A stretch of 64,000 bases of DNA from Macrotis lagotis (taxonomy: Eukaryota > Chordata > Mammalia > Peramelemorphia > Peramelidae). The DNA lies in contig NC_133658.1 of NCBI RefSeq assembly GCF_037893015.1, positions 883,183,038 through 883,247,037 on the forward strand. Direction: 5' to 3'. The notes beneath the pieces were generated by a model. The model had not been told where the DNA came from. It saw only the letters and a program-made list of their open reading frames with translations, and did no database searches. This document shows, in pieces, positions 21,361 to 33,600 of the stretch. Position numbers and translations under genes: made by a program. The stretch's first letter is position 1. Each line of letters begins with the position of its first letter.

Positions 21361-21387
21361 CCTGTGCTAGCATTGGTTTATTTATTA

Positions 21388-21530
21388 GAGACAAATAGTC
21401 CAGGATGAACATTTGGAGGGGAGATGGCTCTAACATTTTTGCACTGAGAGACAGACACAGAGGAAGAAAGGGGGGGAGAGGGAAGAGAAAGAGAGGGAGA
21501 GGAAAATGGAGAGAAGAAAGAGGGACAACA
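21388..21530 (-). repeat. Unclassified interspersed repeat, copy A (possible old LTR piece)
   Basis: Matches 22905-23075 in inverted orientation (CAAATGTTCATCCTGGACT word plus a CT-rich block). On the minus strand an AATAAATAAA follows. It could be a fossil LTR fragment; the family is not recognised. Confidence 0.45.
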
Positions 21531-21697
21531 ACAACCATTGATTAATAATGGTTTCAGGCTCTGCAATCTTTGGGTACTCCAACACCTATTCCCAAGTTCT
21601 AGGTCAACATTCCAGGCAAGAGAGGATAGATTGTGGTCACCTACTAGGTAGGGGCAGGTTTCAGAGTTTTCAGAAGGACAGGCAGGATCCCACAGAC

Positions 21698-21887
21698 CAA
21701 GGGTAGGGAACCTTTTTTTCTGCCAGGGGCCATTTCAATATTGATAACACCACAAAATTATCAATTTAAAATTAGCATGCTATATTTTGTCAAACATTTA
21801 ATTATATCACCTTCCAAAGTTCCCAGATTTGTTGAATTTCGAGTCTCTCCTTCAATTGCAGTGCCTTAGATGTTCCCTCCCCCTACC
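21698..21887. mobile_element. hAT-type MITE (OposCharlie-like)
   Basis: Terminal inverted repeats AAGGGTAGGGAACC and GGTAGGGGGAGGGAAC, 8-bp flanks CACAGACC and CATAGACT. It shares TTGTTGAATTTCGAGTCT with the copy at 4739. Confidence 0.7.
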
Positions 21888-21963
21888 ATAGACTAATTTT
21901 ATGTGGGAAGCGTAAGAAGGATAGGAATGAAATGATGAAGGGGAAAAGGAAGATGTCATAAGG

Positions 21964-22020
21964 AGGAGGAGGAGGAGGAGGAAGAGGAGGAGGAGGAGGA
22001 GAAAAAGAACAAGAAGAAAA
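21964..22020. repeat. (GGA)n microsatellite
   Basis: AGGAGG repeats grading into GAAAAAGAAG. Confidence 0.95.
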
Positions 22021-22895
22021 GAAGAGGCCTTGTTGGAATTAAGTCAATAACCATTGATTAATAAGCTCCTACTGTGGGCTAAGCACTATCTAGGTGGTGC
22101 TCAGGCTACTCAGTTACCCCTGTGCCCCCCCAGACTCAAAGGTCCAAGGTTCCAAGCTGGGGCAGCAATCCCACAAACTGCATGGAAATCCTTGCTTTGC
22201 CACTGATCAGCAGCACATCAGCACAAAGGCTCTAGGCCTCACTGGGCCTCAATTTCCCCCTTCCAATAAAGGGAGGGGGCAATTCTTGTTCGGGCACAGT
22301 TTAGAGGATCTGTCTCTTCTAGTTCTAAAGGCCAAGATCCCAGGCTCAGAGATAATTCACGCAAGAGTCATTTGTCAGTAGGGAAGCAAACATAGCCTTG
22401 GCCTCAATTATGGCCGATAGACACTTATGCAACTCTTTATGTTTACCAAGATTTGCAGATGGAATCTCATCTCATCCTCACAACAACTGGCAGGGGCTTG
22501 ATGTGATTTTCTCCATTTTCCTAATGAGGTAGCATAAAAGAGTAGATGGGAAACCAAGCTTGGAGTATGAAAGAGTTAGCCTCTGGCACCAACTGGCTCT
22601 TAACCTCTCAATTGCCTCCAAGGAACTCCCTAAGACTATCTGCATTGGTTATCTGATCTGCCTTGGTGAAAAGCAGCCCGATAGTAATCAGTCCTCTCCT
22701 TCCTGCCTTCCATAATGTTCAAAAGGTTAAGTGATGGGATTGGGATAGTGTTGGAAAATAAAATATTTGAGTGAAACTGGAATGAACTTCCGGGGAAGGT
22801 GGTGGGTCCTCATCCTGGCTGACCAGTTGTTGGATATGTTGTAGAGGAGACTCCTGCTTGAATCTGGGCTGATCTGGGATATGATCAACCAACCC

Positions 22896-23075
22896 ATCTC
22901 CTCTCTCTCTCTCTCCCCTTTCCCTTTTCCTTCTTTCTTCTCTCCATTTTCCTCTCCCTCTCTTTCTCTCTCTGTCTCTTTGCCCCCCCCCCCTTCCTCT
23001 GCGTCTCTCATTAGTACAAAAAATGTTAGAGCCGTCTCCCCTCCAAATGTTCATCCTGGACTCTTTGTCTCTGAT
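22896..23075 (+). repeat. Unclassified interspersed repeat, copy B, with (CT)n
   Basis: Inverted partner of 21388-21530. It includes a CTCTCTCT run and a C10 run. The following 23076-23195 ends in the marsupial repeat tail GTGAAGGACAATAACC. Confidence 0.5.
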
Positions 23076-23673
23076 CTTTGGCAGAGCCTCCTGAGCTCGT
23101 CACACTCTGATCAGCCACACTTGGCCACACTGCACCTTGACCCCAATAGTGATGTCATTTTGGTTCTGTTCCAAGGTGAAGGACAATAACCAATGTCCCG
23201 GGATTGTGTGTGTGTGAAGCCTGGAGGCCTTTGGGTCTCAGCCCAGTTATAGGAGAACTGGCCACTAGGGGTCACCATCACACCAGGCAACAATAAGCCA
23301 TCGGGTGCCGTTCGGAAACCTACTGTTGGACATTCTGCAGAAGTTCAGAGACAAACTCAGAAGCCGCTGTTCTGACCTGGGCTTGAACGAGAATTCTTCA
23401 TCATCCCCACCAACCCATCCTCCTCCTCCTCACAACAATAATACTAATAGCTAATATTGGGTAAGCACTTTAAATGTACAGAGTCCTTTCTATTATCTCA
23501 TTTGGTCTACGATGTCTCTGGCAAGAGGTCATCCAGTTTCTGTTTGAAGACTAGGGGTGATGGGGAGCTCATCACCTTATGCAGAGGCCCATTTTCTCTT
23601 TGGACAACTTTGGTCCCTAGGAAGCTTTTCCCAACATCAACCTTTTCTTCAACTTCTGGTGAATAACTGGGAG

Positions 23674-23912
23674 TGGGGGGGCAGTGGATAGAGCACCAGA
23701 CCTGGAATCAGGAAGATCTGAATTCAAATCCAGTCTAAGATACTAACTGTGTGACCCTGGGCAAGTCACTTAACTTCTATTTGTCTCTGTTCCTATTCTG
23801 TAAAATGCGGACATGCTGGAAAAGGAAATGGCAAACCATTTTAGTGTCTTTGCCAAGAAATCCCATAGCCAACACTCTTAGTCATTTAGAATCAGACACA
23901 ACTAAACTGTTT
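23674..23912 (+). mobile_element. Mar1-type SINE
   Basis: tRNA-like head with GAATTCAAATCC, then GCTGGAAAAGGAAATGGCAA of the RTE-like tail and an AATCAGACACAACTAAACTG end. Confidence 0.85.
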
Positions 23913-23947
23913 CCACCCATTCATCCTGAATCTACCCTCTGGGACCA

Positions 23948-24060
23948 ACCTTGCCCAAGATCACACAGCTAGGAAATTATTAAGTGTCTGAGGCCAATTT
24001 GAACTCAGGTTCTCCTAATTCCAGGGCCGGTGCTCTATCCACTGTGCCACTTAGCTGCCC
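23948..24060 (-). mobile_element. WSINE1-type SINE, tail truncated
   Basis: CCTTGCCCAAGATCACACAG to CCACTTAGCTGCCC on the plus strand. Confidence 0.85.
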
Positions 24061-24322
24061 ACCATCCCCCAGTTAAACTGACACACATCCTGCATGGAGA
24101 AGGGAGTGAATCTGATGACTTTTTCTTTTTTTAATGGCAAAGATTCAGATTAATCTAGCCACTGTGTCAACTCACTATTTCTAGATTGGGCAGCAGGATC
24201 CAAATCCCATCCTTGATGCTGGCCAGCTGTGTGACCCAGGGCAAGTCGAACTTTTCAATGTTTCCAGGCAAATCTCTTGCACAGCACTAGACAAAGGGGG
24301 TTCTTGCATTGGTAAAATTGCA

Positions 24323-24530
24323 AGGCAGCTAGTGGTATTGTAGTGACAAATCTGTGTTCAAATCTAGCCTCACTAGCTGTTTGACTCTGGGAAAATCACT
24401 TCACCTTGTTTGCCTCAGTTTCCTCATCTGTCAAATAAGCTGGAAAAGGAAATGGCAAACCACTCCAGTATCTGCCAAAACTCCAAATGGGATCACAACT
24501 AGTGAGACCAGACTGAACAACAATGACAAT
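24323..24530 (+). mobile_element. Mar1-type SINE
   Basis: AAGCTGGAAAAGGAAATGGC, CACTCCAGTATCTGCC and CAGACTGAACAACAATGAC. Confidence 0.85.
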
Positions 24531-24639
24531 CTGGTTTTCTAATGTTTATACAAATCCTACTGTTCTGGGGCAGGGGCAGGGACTGTGGTATCAGTATTTT
24601 GAAGTAAGGCAGGATGGATTCCTCACCTTGCTCTTCATC

Positions 24640-24790
24640 TTGGTACCAACTCTGGAGTCAGAGGATATGGGATCCAATTCTGACTTTGAATAGGACCTTG
24701 GACTTCAGTTGCACCATCTGAAAAGGAAGGGCTTGGTCTCTGAGGGTCCTTCCAGCCCTAGACCTAAGAGCCTAATGAATTCTATGTAAG
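24640..24790 (+). mobile_element. MIR-family SINE
   Basis: GGGATCCAATTCTGACTTTG through GGTCCTTCCAGCCCTAGACC. Confidence 0.65.
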
Positions 24791-25059
24791 TTATCTCACT
24801 TAATGCAAGTTCCTAAATTACCAGTGTAGAGTTAGGTCTGGAGTTGAGGGAGCCTGTCATCTGTCCCAACCACTACATTTTACAAGTGAGGAAACTGAAG
24901 ACCAGGAAGGTCAGTCTCACACTGTAAAAATCACAGAGGGAATTGGAACCTACAGCTTCTGTGCTCGTATAGTCAGGGCTCTTTCCCCAGCTCCATGCTG
25001 TCCTGTAGGCCTGGGGGTCTCATTCACCTGTTCAAAATGCATCCTTTTTGACTCTAGGA

Positions 25060-25415
25060 AAAAATGGAAACCCCTCCATTTGGCACTTTAAAGCCCTTCA
25101 CAAATTGGTCCCATCCCACCGTTCCCAGACTGATTACACATGAACATCACAGTCCAGCTAACACTAGACTATTTTCTGTTCCTCACACTCTATACTCCCA
25201 TTTCCCACCTCCCTGCCCTTGAATTGGCCATACTCCTCCCTGCTGTCTCTTAGAATTCCTTGCTTCTTTAAAGACTCAACTGAGGCAACTTGTAAAGGTC
25301 TTTTCTCCTCCTTCATCCCTTCCCTATCAGCTGCTCCTGTCTCCTTTCCTAACTAAAATTTATTCCCTAACTACCTAATCTTTATTTTGTATATTTCCTG
25401 TCAATACAGATACTG
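25060..25415 (+). mobile_element. L2/L3-type LINE fragment
   Basis: AAAGCCCTTCACAAATTGGT and CCAGACTGATTACACATGAA belong to the ancient CR1-type 3' region. Confidence 0.7.
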
Positions 25416-25742
25416 TGTGTCCCAAAAATCTTGGTGCAGGCCTTTTTTTTTTTTTCCAGTTTTTGCAAGGCAATGGGATTAAGTGGTTTGCCCAAGGCCA
25501 CACAGCTAGGTAATTATTAAGTGTCTGAGGTTGGATTTGAACTCAGATACTCCTGACTCCAGGGCCGGTGCTCTGTCCACTGCGCCACCTAGCCACCCCT
25601 TGGTGCAGTTTTAAAAAGCTTTTAATAAATGTCACGCTGCATTGAGACTTTTGGAACACCCAATTAACTTTAAATAAGTTTTCAAGAGCTATTAAGCTTT
25701 TAATAAACTTCACACTATACAAAGGCTTTTGGGATACCTATA
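25411..25742. mobile_element. Mariner-like MITE(s) interrupted by a SINE
   Basis: TGTGTGTCCCAAAAATCTTG at the left and inverted GAGACTTTTGGAACACCC (25648-25665), then AAGGCTTTTGGGATACC (25726-25742), look like mariner terminal repeats flanking a short AT-rich body. Confidence 0.5.
25440..25598 (-). mobile_element. WSINE1-type SINE inside the mariner-like MITE
   Basis: Full-length and flanked by the 10-bp duplication CTTGGTGCAG. Confidence 0.92.
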
Positions 25743-25864
25743 TATATGTATATATATGTACATATATATATACATATATTACATAAATTATACATAATAT
25801 GCATATATTATATACTCTATATATATATATACTCTATACTCTATATATACATACTATATATATA

Positions 25865-25923
<59 letters not shown>

Positions 25924-25928
25924 TTACA
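25736..25928. repeat. (TA)n/(CT)n compound microsatellite
   Basis: TATATATG and TACATATA alternations, a (CT)n block near 25868-25890, then (TA)n. Self-complementary; may form cruciforms. Confidence 0.95.
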
Positions 25929-27591
25929 CATACACATCTTATCTGCCCCAACAGAATATGAGAGTATGGATGGTTTCATTTTTTCCTTTGAACCTGATTA
26001 CCTTGCCAGAAATCCCCTACAGTGGGATATTCAAGGCTCCCCCTCTATTCCCTGCCAAACAAGGGGTCCAGTCGAATTCTGAAAAAAGGGACCAAGGAGC
26101 TCCAGATTGCTTTATAAGTAATTTAATAATTAAAGTGAGGTACTTCCATCAGACAGTCTAGGGTGGTGGCTACATGATATAGCTTCAATTCCCACCAAGT
26201 CTCTCCAAAAGTCCCTTTGGTAATTATAGAAATCAAAGGGAGGAAGAGGAGTTATACTGTATGTTAGTGCAGACTGATATCTGGGGCTTACTCTGTTCCT
26301 CACGGGGTTTGGGTCCCAGATACCTGGGTGTCATATCAGTTCTGTTTGGGCTGGAGTCCAGATATGCAAAATCTTGCACTGGTCACTGTGGTCATGCCCC
26401 AGTGCTTTAATATTGGTTTACATTATGCATAACTTTCATTGATAGGGATTCCATAACATTATTATGAATGATAGAAACTTCACTGATGGAAACGTTATTC
26501 ATGACCTTTACTGCTAGGAAACCCACATCTTGGCTTTCACTGTTTAAAGGGGTCCACGTTATAGTTTTCCCCCATGGGGATCCCATACTAATGCTTAATA
26601 AAAGCCTATTGACTGGTTGATTTCCTTTGTGTGACTGCACAATAAAGATGCCATTAGACCCTCCCATGAAGGATACAGCCCTTCTTGATCCTCCTGAGAT
26701 GGTTACCAGCTGCCAAACTGAAGTTTCAAACCAGGGGTAACTTAGTAGATGGTGGTGGAGAGAGATGACAGTACAATTTATAAATGGTCTTTGAAAAGTT
26801 TTATTTTTTTACTGAAACTGGAGTGGGCAACTCTCAGGTGAGGAATTTTCCTTTGCCAACGCAGTTGAGTCCCTTCTGCAACCTCTAGTCTTGGGTGTCT
26901 GTGGGTAAAGATTACTTAAGTGACTTCGTCAGCCAGTGTAGGTCAGAGGGAAGATTTGAATCCAAGTTTTCCTGGCTCCAAAGTCAGTTTTCCATCCACA
27001 CCAACCTCTTGAGAGTTACCACATCCAGAGGCTCTTCAAACTTAGGTGGGTACTCCAGGTATTGGCAGGCAGAGCCAGGTGCTGTCCCCAGGCCTCTGCT
27101 ATGCTTCCTGAGCTAACGTAGCCTATGGGAGCACAGGGTCACCTCTCCGATAAGGGAAAAGCAGATTTCTAGTGAAGGCCACTTGGCCATCATCCTTCCT
27201 CCAGGTGAGTGCAGTGCTCTGGCTGTGAGTTGAGTCTGAGTTGAGCAGGGGCAGCAGGACCACCTGTCACCTGGCTGATGTGGAGCCGTTGCCCAATTCC
27301 AGCCACATTTCCAGTCCTCATCTTCAGAAAACAAGGCTCTTGGACAATGACTTGTTAGTGCTAACATTTTTTCTTCCCCTTCAGGAAGAGCAAGTGCCAA
27401 TGTAATGTTAAAACTGCATTCAGACTCAGACTCCACTGCTCACTCCCTGTATCCTGGGAAAATATCATGTGCCTACTGAATACTTGCTGACTTTGGCCAA
27501 GTTACTTGTCACTCGTAGTTTCTTCTCCTAGGAGATGAGGGGGCCGGATTACATGGCCCTTCAGGTCTCTTTACTTTGAAATCTGTGATCT

Positions 27592-27737
27592 TGTTTTCTT
27601 TTTGCAAGGCAATGGAGTTAAGTGACTTGCCCAATGCCACACAGCTAGGTAATTATTAAGTGTCTGAGGTTGGATTTGAACCCAGGTCCTCTTGACTCCA
27701 GGGCCGGTGCTCTATCCACTGTGCCATCTAGCTGACC
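27592..27737 (-). mobile_element. WSINE1-type SINE (left arm of an inverted pair)
   Basis: Full-length, ends GTGCCATCTAGCTGACC. Confidence 0.9.
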
Positions 27738-27781
27738 TTGTGATTTATTTTCACCCAGCTCTTTGTAGAAAATGCCCCTTA

Positions 27782-27932
27782 GGGGGCGGCTAGGTAGCAT
27801 AGTGGATAAAGCACTGACCTTGGAGTCAGGAGGACCTGGGTTCAAATCCGGCCTCAGACACTTAATAATTACCTAGCTGTGTGGCCTTGGGCAAGCTACT
27901 TAACCCCATTGCCTTGTAAAAACTAAAAAAAA
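27782..27932 (+). mobile_element. WSINE1-type SINE (right arm of an inverted pair)
   Basis: GGGGGCGGCTAGGTAGCATA to poly-A. Flanks AATGCCCCTTA and AATGTCCCTTG are a target duplication with two changes. Confidence 0.92.
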
Positions 27933-28044
27933 TAATGTCCCTTGAAGGATTTGAGCAGCAATGTAACAGGTTCAGAGGCTTGATCTACCCAGGGTCACAT
28001 AGTCAGTTGTATCAAGAGGCAGGATTGAACTTAGATTTCTTGTT

Positions 28045-28155
28045 TGATGTTTTATTTTTTAGATAATCTTTTCCTATCTAAATTTTGAGTTGCAAATTCT
28101 TTCTCTCCCCCCCAACTTCCTTCCCCATCCACTGAGAAGGCAAGCAGTATATCAA
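28045..28155 (-). mobile_element. LINE-1 fragment
   Basis: AATTTTGAGTTGCAAATTCT and CCATCCACTGAGAAGGCAAG, as at 15,015 and 53,470. Confidence 0.55.
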
Positions 28156-28156
28156 T

Positions 28157-28397
28157 GATGGGCTTCTAGGTGGCACAATAGTCAGAGACTTGGAGTTTGG
28201 AGTATCTGAGGTCAAATGAAGCCTCAGACACTTACTAGCCATGTGACCCTGGGCAAGTCACTTTGCCCTCTTTGCCTCAGTTTCTTCATCTGTAAAATAA
28301 GCTGGAGGAAGAAATGGCAAACCACTCTAACACCTTTGTCAAGAAAACCTCAAATGGGGTCTCAGAATCAGAGACTGAACAACTCAACAAGAACAAA
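28157..28397 (+). mobile_element. Mar1-type SINE
   Basis: AAGCTGGAGGAAGAAATGGC, AAGAAAACCTCAAATGGGGT and GAGACTGAACAACTCAACAA. Confidence 0.88.
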
Positions 28398-29402
28398 TAT
28401 CAATTGTATATGTAAAATGTCATGCAGTCTTTCTGATCCAAGGCTGACTCTTGACTGCACCACACTCCCCTCAAACAAATGTACCACCTCTGGGTGGGCT
28501 CAAAGATGGAGAGCTGAACACCTCACCTGGGAGGCCAGTTAGATGCTTGGTGCCTGGAGATTTCAGACCTTTTTCTCTCATTTCAGCAAACCACCTCCCC
28601 AGGCTTTCAGACTGAGGGTCAGGACACATCTCAGGACCTTCTCAGCCCTGATTAGGGCTGGCACATCTTGGATGCTTTGAGATTGGCTCACCAAAGCTTC
28701 CCACGGTGGTGCCCTGCCTCCAAGAACCCCTCCCCATGCAATAGTCTCAACATTTGATGGGGTGAGAGGCAAAGGAGGAAGCCTGACTGGGATTCTCAGG
28801 TTCATTGAGGTGAGCATTTCACATTGAGACTGGGGGATGGACTTTGAAACAGGTCAGGGCATAGATGGCCAAAATCAGGGGGCAAGGGTGGGAATTTACA
28901 GACATCTCAGTCCCAAGTCTAGGAAAGCTCAAGTCATTGTGATGTATTTTCTTAGATGGGAAAAAGCCCAAGCCAATTTTTAAAAATTGGGTTAAATCTA
29001 AGAAAAACTAACAATCAATCAGGGATTGTGAGCAATGACCTGCATCCAAGGCTAGGGAACCATCAACTGTCTGAGTGAGTAACAAAGGAATCCCATGACG
29101 TTCCCCAGGGAGTTGCTGAAAAGAAAAGGAATAAGCCAGAAGATCCTGCTATTGGCCAAAATTTAGAGCCAGAGAATCTCAGTTCCAGCCTGGACTCTCA
29201 TTATTTCCTACATGTGTAACCTTGGGCTAATGACTTAATGTCTCTCGTCCTCTATACAGTGAGGGGCCTGGCGTAGCCTAGCATTCTCTGACCTTGGTCA
29301 AGGGGCCCAGCAGTTAGGGGTGCCCCAGAACAAGGGGTGTGCTGTCCCTATTGGACCCCATAAGCCAGGAACAATGTGAGTTTCTAGAAAAAGTTTCTAT
29401 CA

Positions 29403-29550
29403 GGAGGCAGCTAGGTGGCGCAGTGGATAGAGCATCAGCCCTGGAGTCAGGAGAACCTGAGTTCAAATGCGGCCTCAGACACTTAATAATGACCTAGCTG
29501 TGTGGCCTTGGGCAAGCCACTTAACTTCATTGCCTTGCAAAAACTTAAAA
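29403..29550 (+). mobile_element. WSINE1-type SINE
   Basis: Full-length, with 15-bp flanks AAAAAGTTTCTATCA and AAAAAGTTTCTGTCA. Confidence 0.93.
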
Positions 29551-30194
29551 AAAAAGTTTCTGTCAATGAAAGCTATGCACAATATAAACTAAGATTAATG
29601 TAACCCAAAAGAGAAAACACTGAGCATGACCACAGTGACCAGTACAAGGTCTGAGACTGCAGGCCAAACAGCACTGATATGGCACCTAAGTGTCTGGGGC
29701 CTGAGCCCAATGATGAGCAGAGTAAATCCAAACTATCAGCTAATATGCACTAACATACTCTATAACTCTTACTTTGATTTCTATAACTATCAAGGTGGTT
29801 TTAGAAGTCTTTAAGGGAATTCAAGCTATGTCATCTAGTTACCTACCACCCTAGACTTTTCTGATGTGACCATCCCACTTTATCAGACTATTTGGATACT
29901 AAATATACTAAATATGGAGCTTCCCAGTCTTTTTTTTTTCCAGAACTGGGCTGGACCCTGGGTGGGGGGTGGGGGGTGGGGTCTTGAATATCTCACCCTA
30001 GGGGGGGATTTTTTGGCAAGACAAAGGGTACCACATACAACAACTTGGAATTCATCCCAGGGCAGGCTGGATGACTAGAGGACTACTGTTTGAGGGTGTG
30101 TTTGAGAGGATTCATTTTCCCCAACTCCATGGCTTGGCCTGGATGGGACTCAGTGGTCCCAAGATGAGAGGATTTAAGAGGCTGGAGACAAAAC

Positions 30195-30564
30195 TATAAA
30201 TATACAGAGTTTTTATTAAAAGGTAAACTAAATGCCATTCCCCTGTGTAAGACAGACAAAGATTCCAGTTTGGTCAAATTCCAACAGAGCTTTTCCCCAC
30301 CACTATCCTCGCCCTGTCGAATCCTGACCAGGGTGGGGCTGCTGGTCCCATGATTGGTTTCTAGGTAGTCCTAAGAAGCAGGGGCAGAGGGCAGGAGAGG
30401 GGTCTCCAAAAAGTCACTGAACAGACTCTATTGTCCTCCCCAGAAGGGAGGGCTCTTACAACAATTTGTTTTCAGAGTCCTAGGCAGGGAGCAAAGGCAG
30501 GGCAAGCTGAGGAGTGTGGCAGGAATGTCCCAGGCCTATGGAACTCTGACCGTAGACTGTGTGG
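30195..30564 (-). other. PGD: PGD 3' UTR with poly(A) signal at 30212-30217
   Basis: The minus strand reads AATAAA at 30212-30217, about 350 bases past the stop. No repeat is seen between stop and signal, as expected for a short UTR. The cleavage point is approximate. Confidence 0.7.
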
Positions 30565-30684
30565 TTAGGCATTGTAGGATGAGGAGGACACGCTGCCACC
30601 GTGGCCTGTCCAGTTGGTGTGGATGAACTGTCCTGGCTTGGCTAAGAGTTCATAGGTGTGAGCCCCGAAGTAATCCCTCTGAGC
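30565..30684 (-). CDS. PGD: PGD coding exon 13 (C-terminus)
   Basis: [20 protein letters not shown] to [10 protein letters not shown], then TAA at 30565-30567. Acceptor TTCTAG. Confidence 0.98.
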   Translation of the reverse strand, partial: AQRDYFGAHTYELLAKPGQFIHTNWTGHGGSVSSSSYNA

Positions 30685-33600
30685 CTAGAAAACATAGTTC
30701 TATGAGTACTGGGGAGGCAATCTCGTGACCAACCTCAATTTCATGCTTTATGTGTCCAAGGGCCAGGATTAAACCCCAAGTCAGGCAAGTGCCCCAAGAA
30801 CATACCTGGATCAGGTTGGCTGGCAGCATCTCGTGTCTGTAGCCATCATAGAAGGAAAGGGCCGTGGTGAAGCAGGGCATGGGGATGCCAGCCTGCACAC
30901 CAGAGCTGATGGCCCGCCGCCAGGAGTCCTGGACAGAAAACACAAAGCAAACATTTTCTCAGAAAAAACTAAGGTCAGAGAATTAGAGCTGATTCGCATA
31001 CCCCACCAGGCACAGTCGACATACAGGTCTCTGGTGGCACACACACCTGGCAGTTCTGCACGGCAGTCTTAAAGAAATCATCCAGGAGAAGGTTCTGGAG
31101 TTGGGGGTTCCGGTCAAAGGCATCTTTTATCTTCCCCAGGAAGACACTGAGAAAACAAGAGAAGTTGACAGGTAAACCAGGGCCCCATGCCCAGGGGGGT
31201 CTGAGTCCTTTTCACAGGCACATCACCACCAAAGAACGGATCAAGATCAGGGCCACAAACAAGAGGAGGACCAAAGCTTGTCATGCCTCTTTAGCTACCA
31301 CAAGCCACAGGGAGGCTGGCAGCAAGACCACCCTTCAAGTAGCCCATGCTCAAATATGAGAAGAGCAAACATTCTCCCAGGGACAGATTTACCTGTGACT
31401 TTCAAACTTGGAGTCATTTCTTTTTTTTTTTTTAAATTAAATTTGATCAATGCTTTTCTTTTACATCCCTGTCTCTCCACACACCCACAAGAACTTCTCC
31501 CAACCACCTGTTCCTCAGAACAAAGGAAAACAGTAAGGCAAAGGCAAATGACTGGCCAGCTGCTGTATCCCCTGGTTATGCACCATTCACACCTGCAGTC
31601 CCTCACCTCTCTACCCAAAGGACGGAGGTGTATTTCTGAATTTCTTATATGTGGCAATTTAAAAATTTTGTTTTTTTATGATTTGGAGAAAAATTCAGCT
31701 TCTCAGAACCCAGGGTGCAAGAATTAAGTGCAGAGACAGATTGCCAGTTGGGACTGGGCAGAATGAATAGGCTTCAAGGAGGATGAGCTGGGGCCATCCC
31801 TGCTCAGAATCAAGACTGTTGGTGTGTCCACACTAACCCTGGAATTATTAACATCCAGTCTCAGATGGAGAGAGCCGATCCTTCCTTAGTGTGGCCAACC
31901 CATTGTGGAGCCAGGGACACTCACCTGCGGATGATGCAGCCGCCCCTCCACATGAGGGCAATGGCACCATAATTGAGGGTCCAGCCGAACTCACTGGCTG
32001 CTTGGCGCAGAAGCATAAATCCTTGGGTGTAAGAGATAATCTTGGAGGCATAGAGGGCCTGGGGAGGAACACAAAGACTCAGGGATCAATTAGCTCAATG
32101 GATCTAATTGCAAGGAAACGATGTAAAGACTAACAGACTGCATTCTGTGGGGGGGGGAGGGAAGTGAGATTTGGGGAAAAATTATAAAATTCAAAAATTA
32201 ATAAGTAATTTTTTAAAAAAAAGACAGCAGGGGGGCCTCCAAAAGCAAAGGTGGGTAGGGGTCGTACAGAATTTCTGTGATTCCTTCTAATGTTAGAAAC
32301 TGAGCAGGAGGGCAGAAGCCCACCAGCTCCTGAGAGCAGAGATGTTAGAAGCAACCTGACGGTCTACACTGATCCCCTCATTTTACAGATCAGGAAACTG
32401 AGGCCAAGAGAGGCTAATCTGCCTGCCAAGTTCCAAATCCAATATGCTTTCCACTTCACTAAGATGTCTTCTCAAGTTTCTCCCAGCTCTAAATTTTATC
32501 ATTCCACAGATGATGGATCTAGCCCTGCCTTCAGGGATGGGGAGACCTGGGTTCAAATCCTACCTCTGCTACTGACCACAGGACATTGGGCAAGTCACCT
32601 CATTCTTGGTGTTTCTGTGTTCCTCATGTATAAAGATAGTACCTCTAAGGTTGCTCCAACCCTAGGTTCTGCCATCCTAGTCTCATTCAGCACAGGTTTT
32701 ATGAGCTGTCTGACCCTTGTATCTTCAGCACATTTCCTTGTGCCATCCTTTCTGCTTGGGTGGGATAATGAACCCCTGACCTCTCCTTGGACCCACCTTT
32801 CTAATGTCCTCCAGGAATGATTTCTTGTCGTATTGAAGCTTTGACTTTGGAGGGCCAGCTAGCTTCTTGCTGGCTTGGATCCGCTCATCCTTCAAAGATG
32901 ACAGACATCGGGCAAAGACAGCTTCCCCTAGAGTGAATCAAGGGAAAGATACTGAATGGCCTTGGAAGCAAGATCAAAGGAGACTGCTCACAGGGCAGAG
33001 ATGGGCACCAGAAGCTGGCAAGGGGAGAAAGTTAGCCTTAGCCAAGCTCACTAAATCCATGATGGTTAATCTCTGACAAGCAAACTACAATTCCACTTTC
33101 CAGCATCAGTACAGGTAATTATCAGTGGTACAGGGAAATCCCTTTGCCGATGCAGGCTGGCACGTTCTCTGAAACACTCAGATCAAGGGGGAGTCTTTGA
33201 CCTGATTTGTGTCAGGGCCCTCTTGAGCAGATGAATGAAGTCTATGGGTCTCTTCCCAGAAGAATGTTTTTAAATACATTAAATATACAGTTTTATGATG
33301 GAAATATAATTGTATTGAAATCGTTTTCAAGAAATGAAAAAAAATCCAAGTGGGTTAGAGTATCAAATACAAAAGCAATAGAAACACAAAGCCCAAAGGC
33401 CTTTAGAGCTGGCAACACTCCTAGGTAGGACCTGAACCAGATTAAAATGTAACTGATGTAATGTAAAATATTTAACAAAATAAATGAAAAGACAATAAGA
33501 TAATGCAGATAATATTGCATTTAAAAGTTAAATCAAACTGTGGTCACAGGGAACCTTAGGTTTGAATTAGTGGCTCCTGTTTCTAGCTGAGTTTGGCATC

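Larger units (their letters stand above)
17800..30190. other. Intergenic region between PGD 3' end and CENPS promoter
   Basis: I found no coding exon here. Most of it is repeats listed separately (Mar1, L2, hAT, WSINE1, L1, simple repeats). Unassigned stretches include 18,660-19,180, 20,580-21,060, 26,000-27,590, 28,400-29,160 and 29,600-30,190, where nothing was recognised. Confidence 0.6.

Noticed and set aside
27113-27436. Minus-strand ORF of 107 codons in the PGD-CENPS gap
   Set aside because: No similarity recognised and no promoter, splice or poly(A) context.
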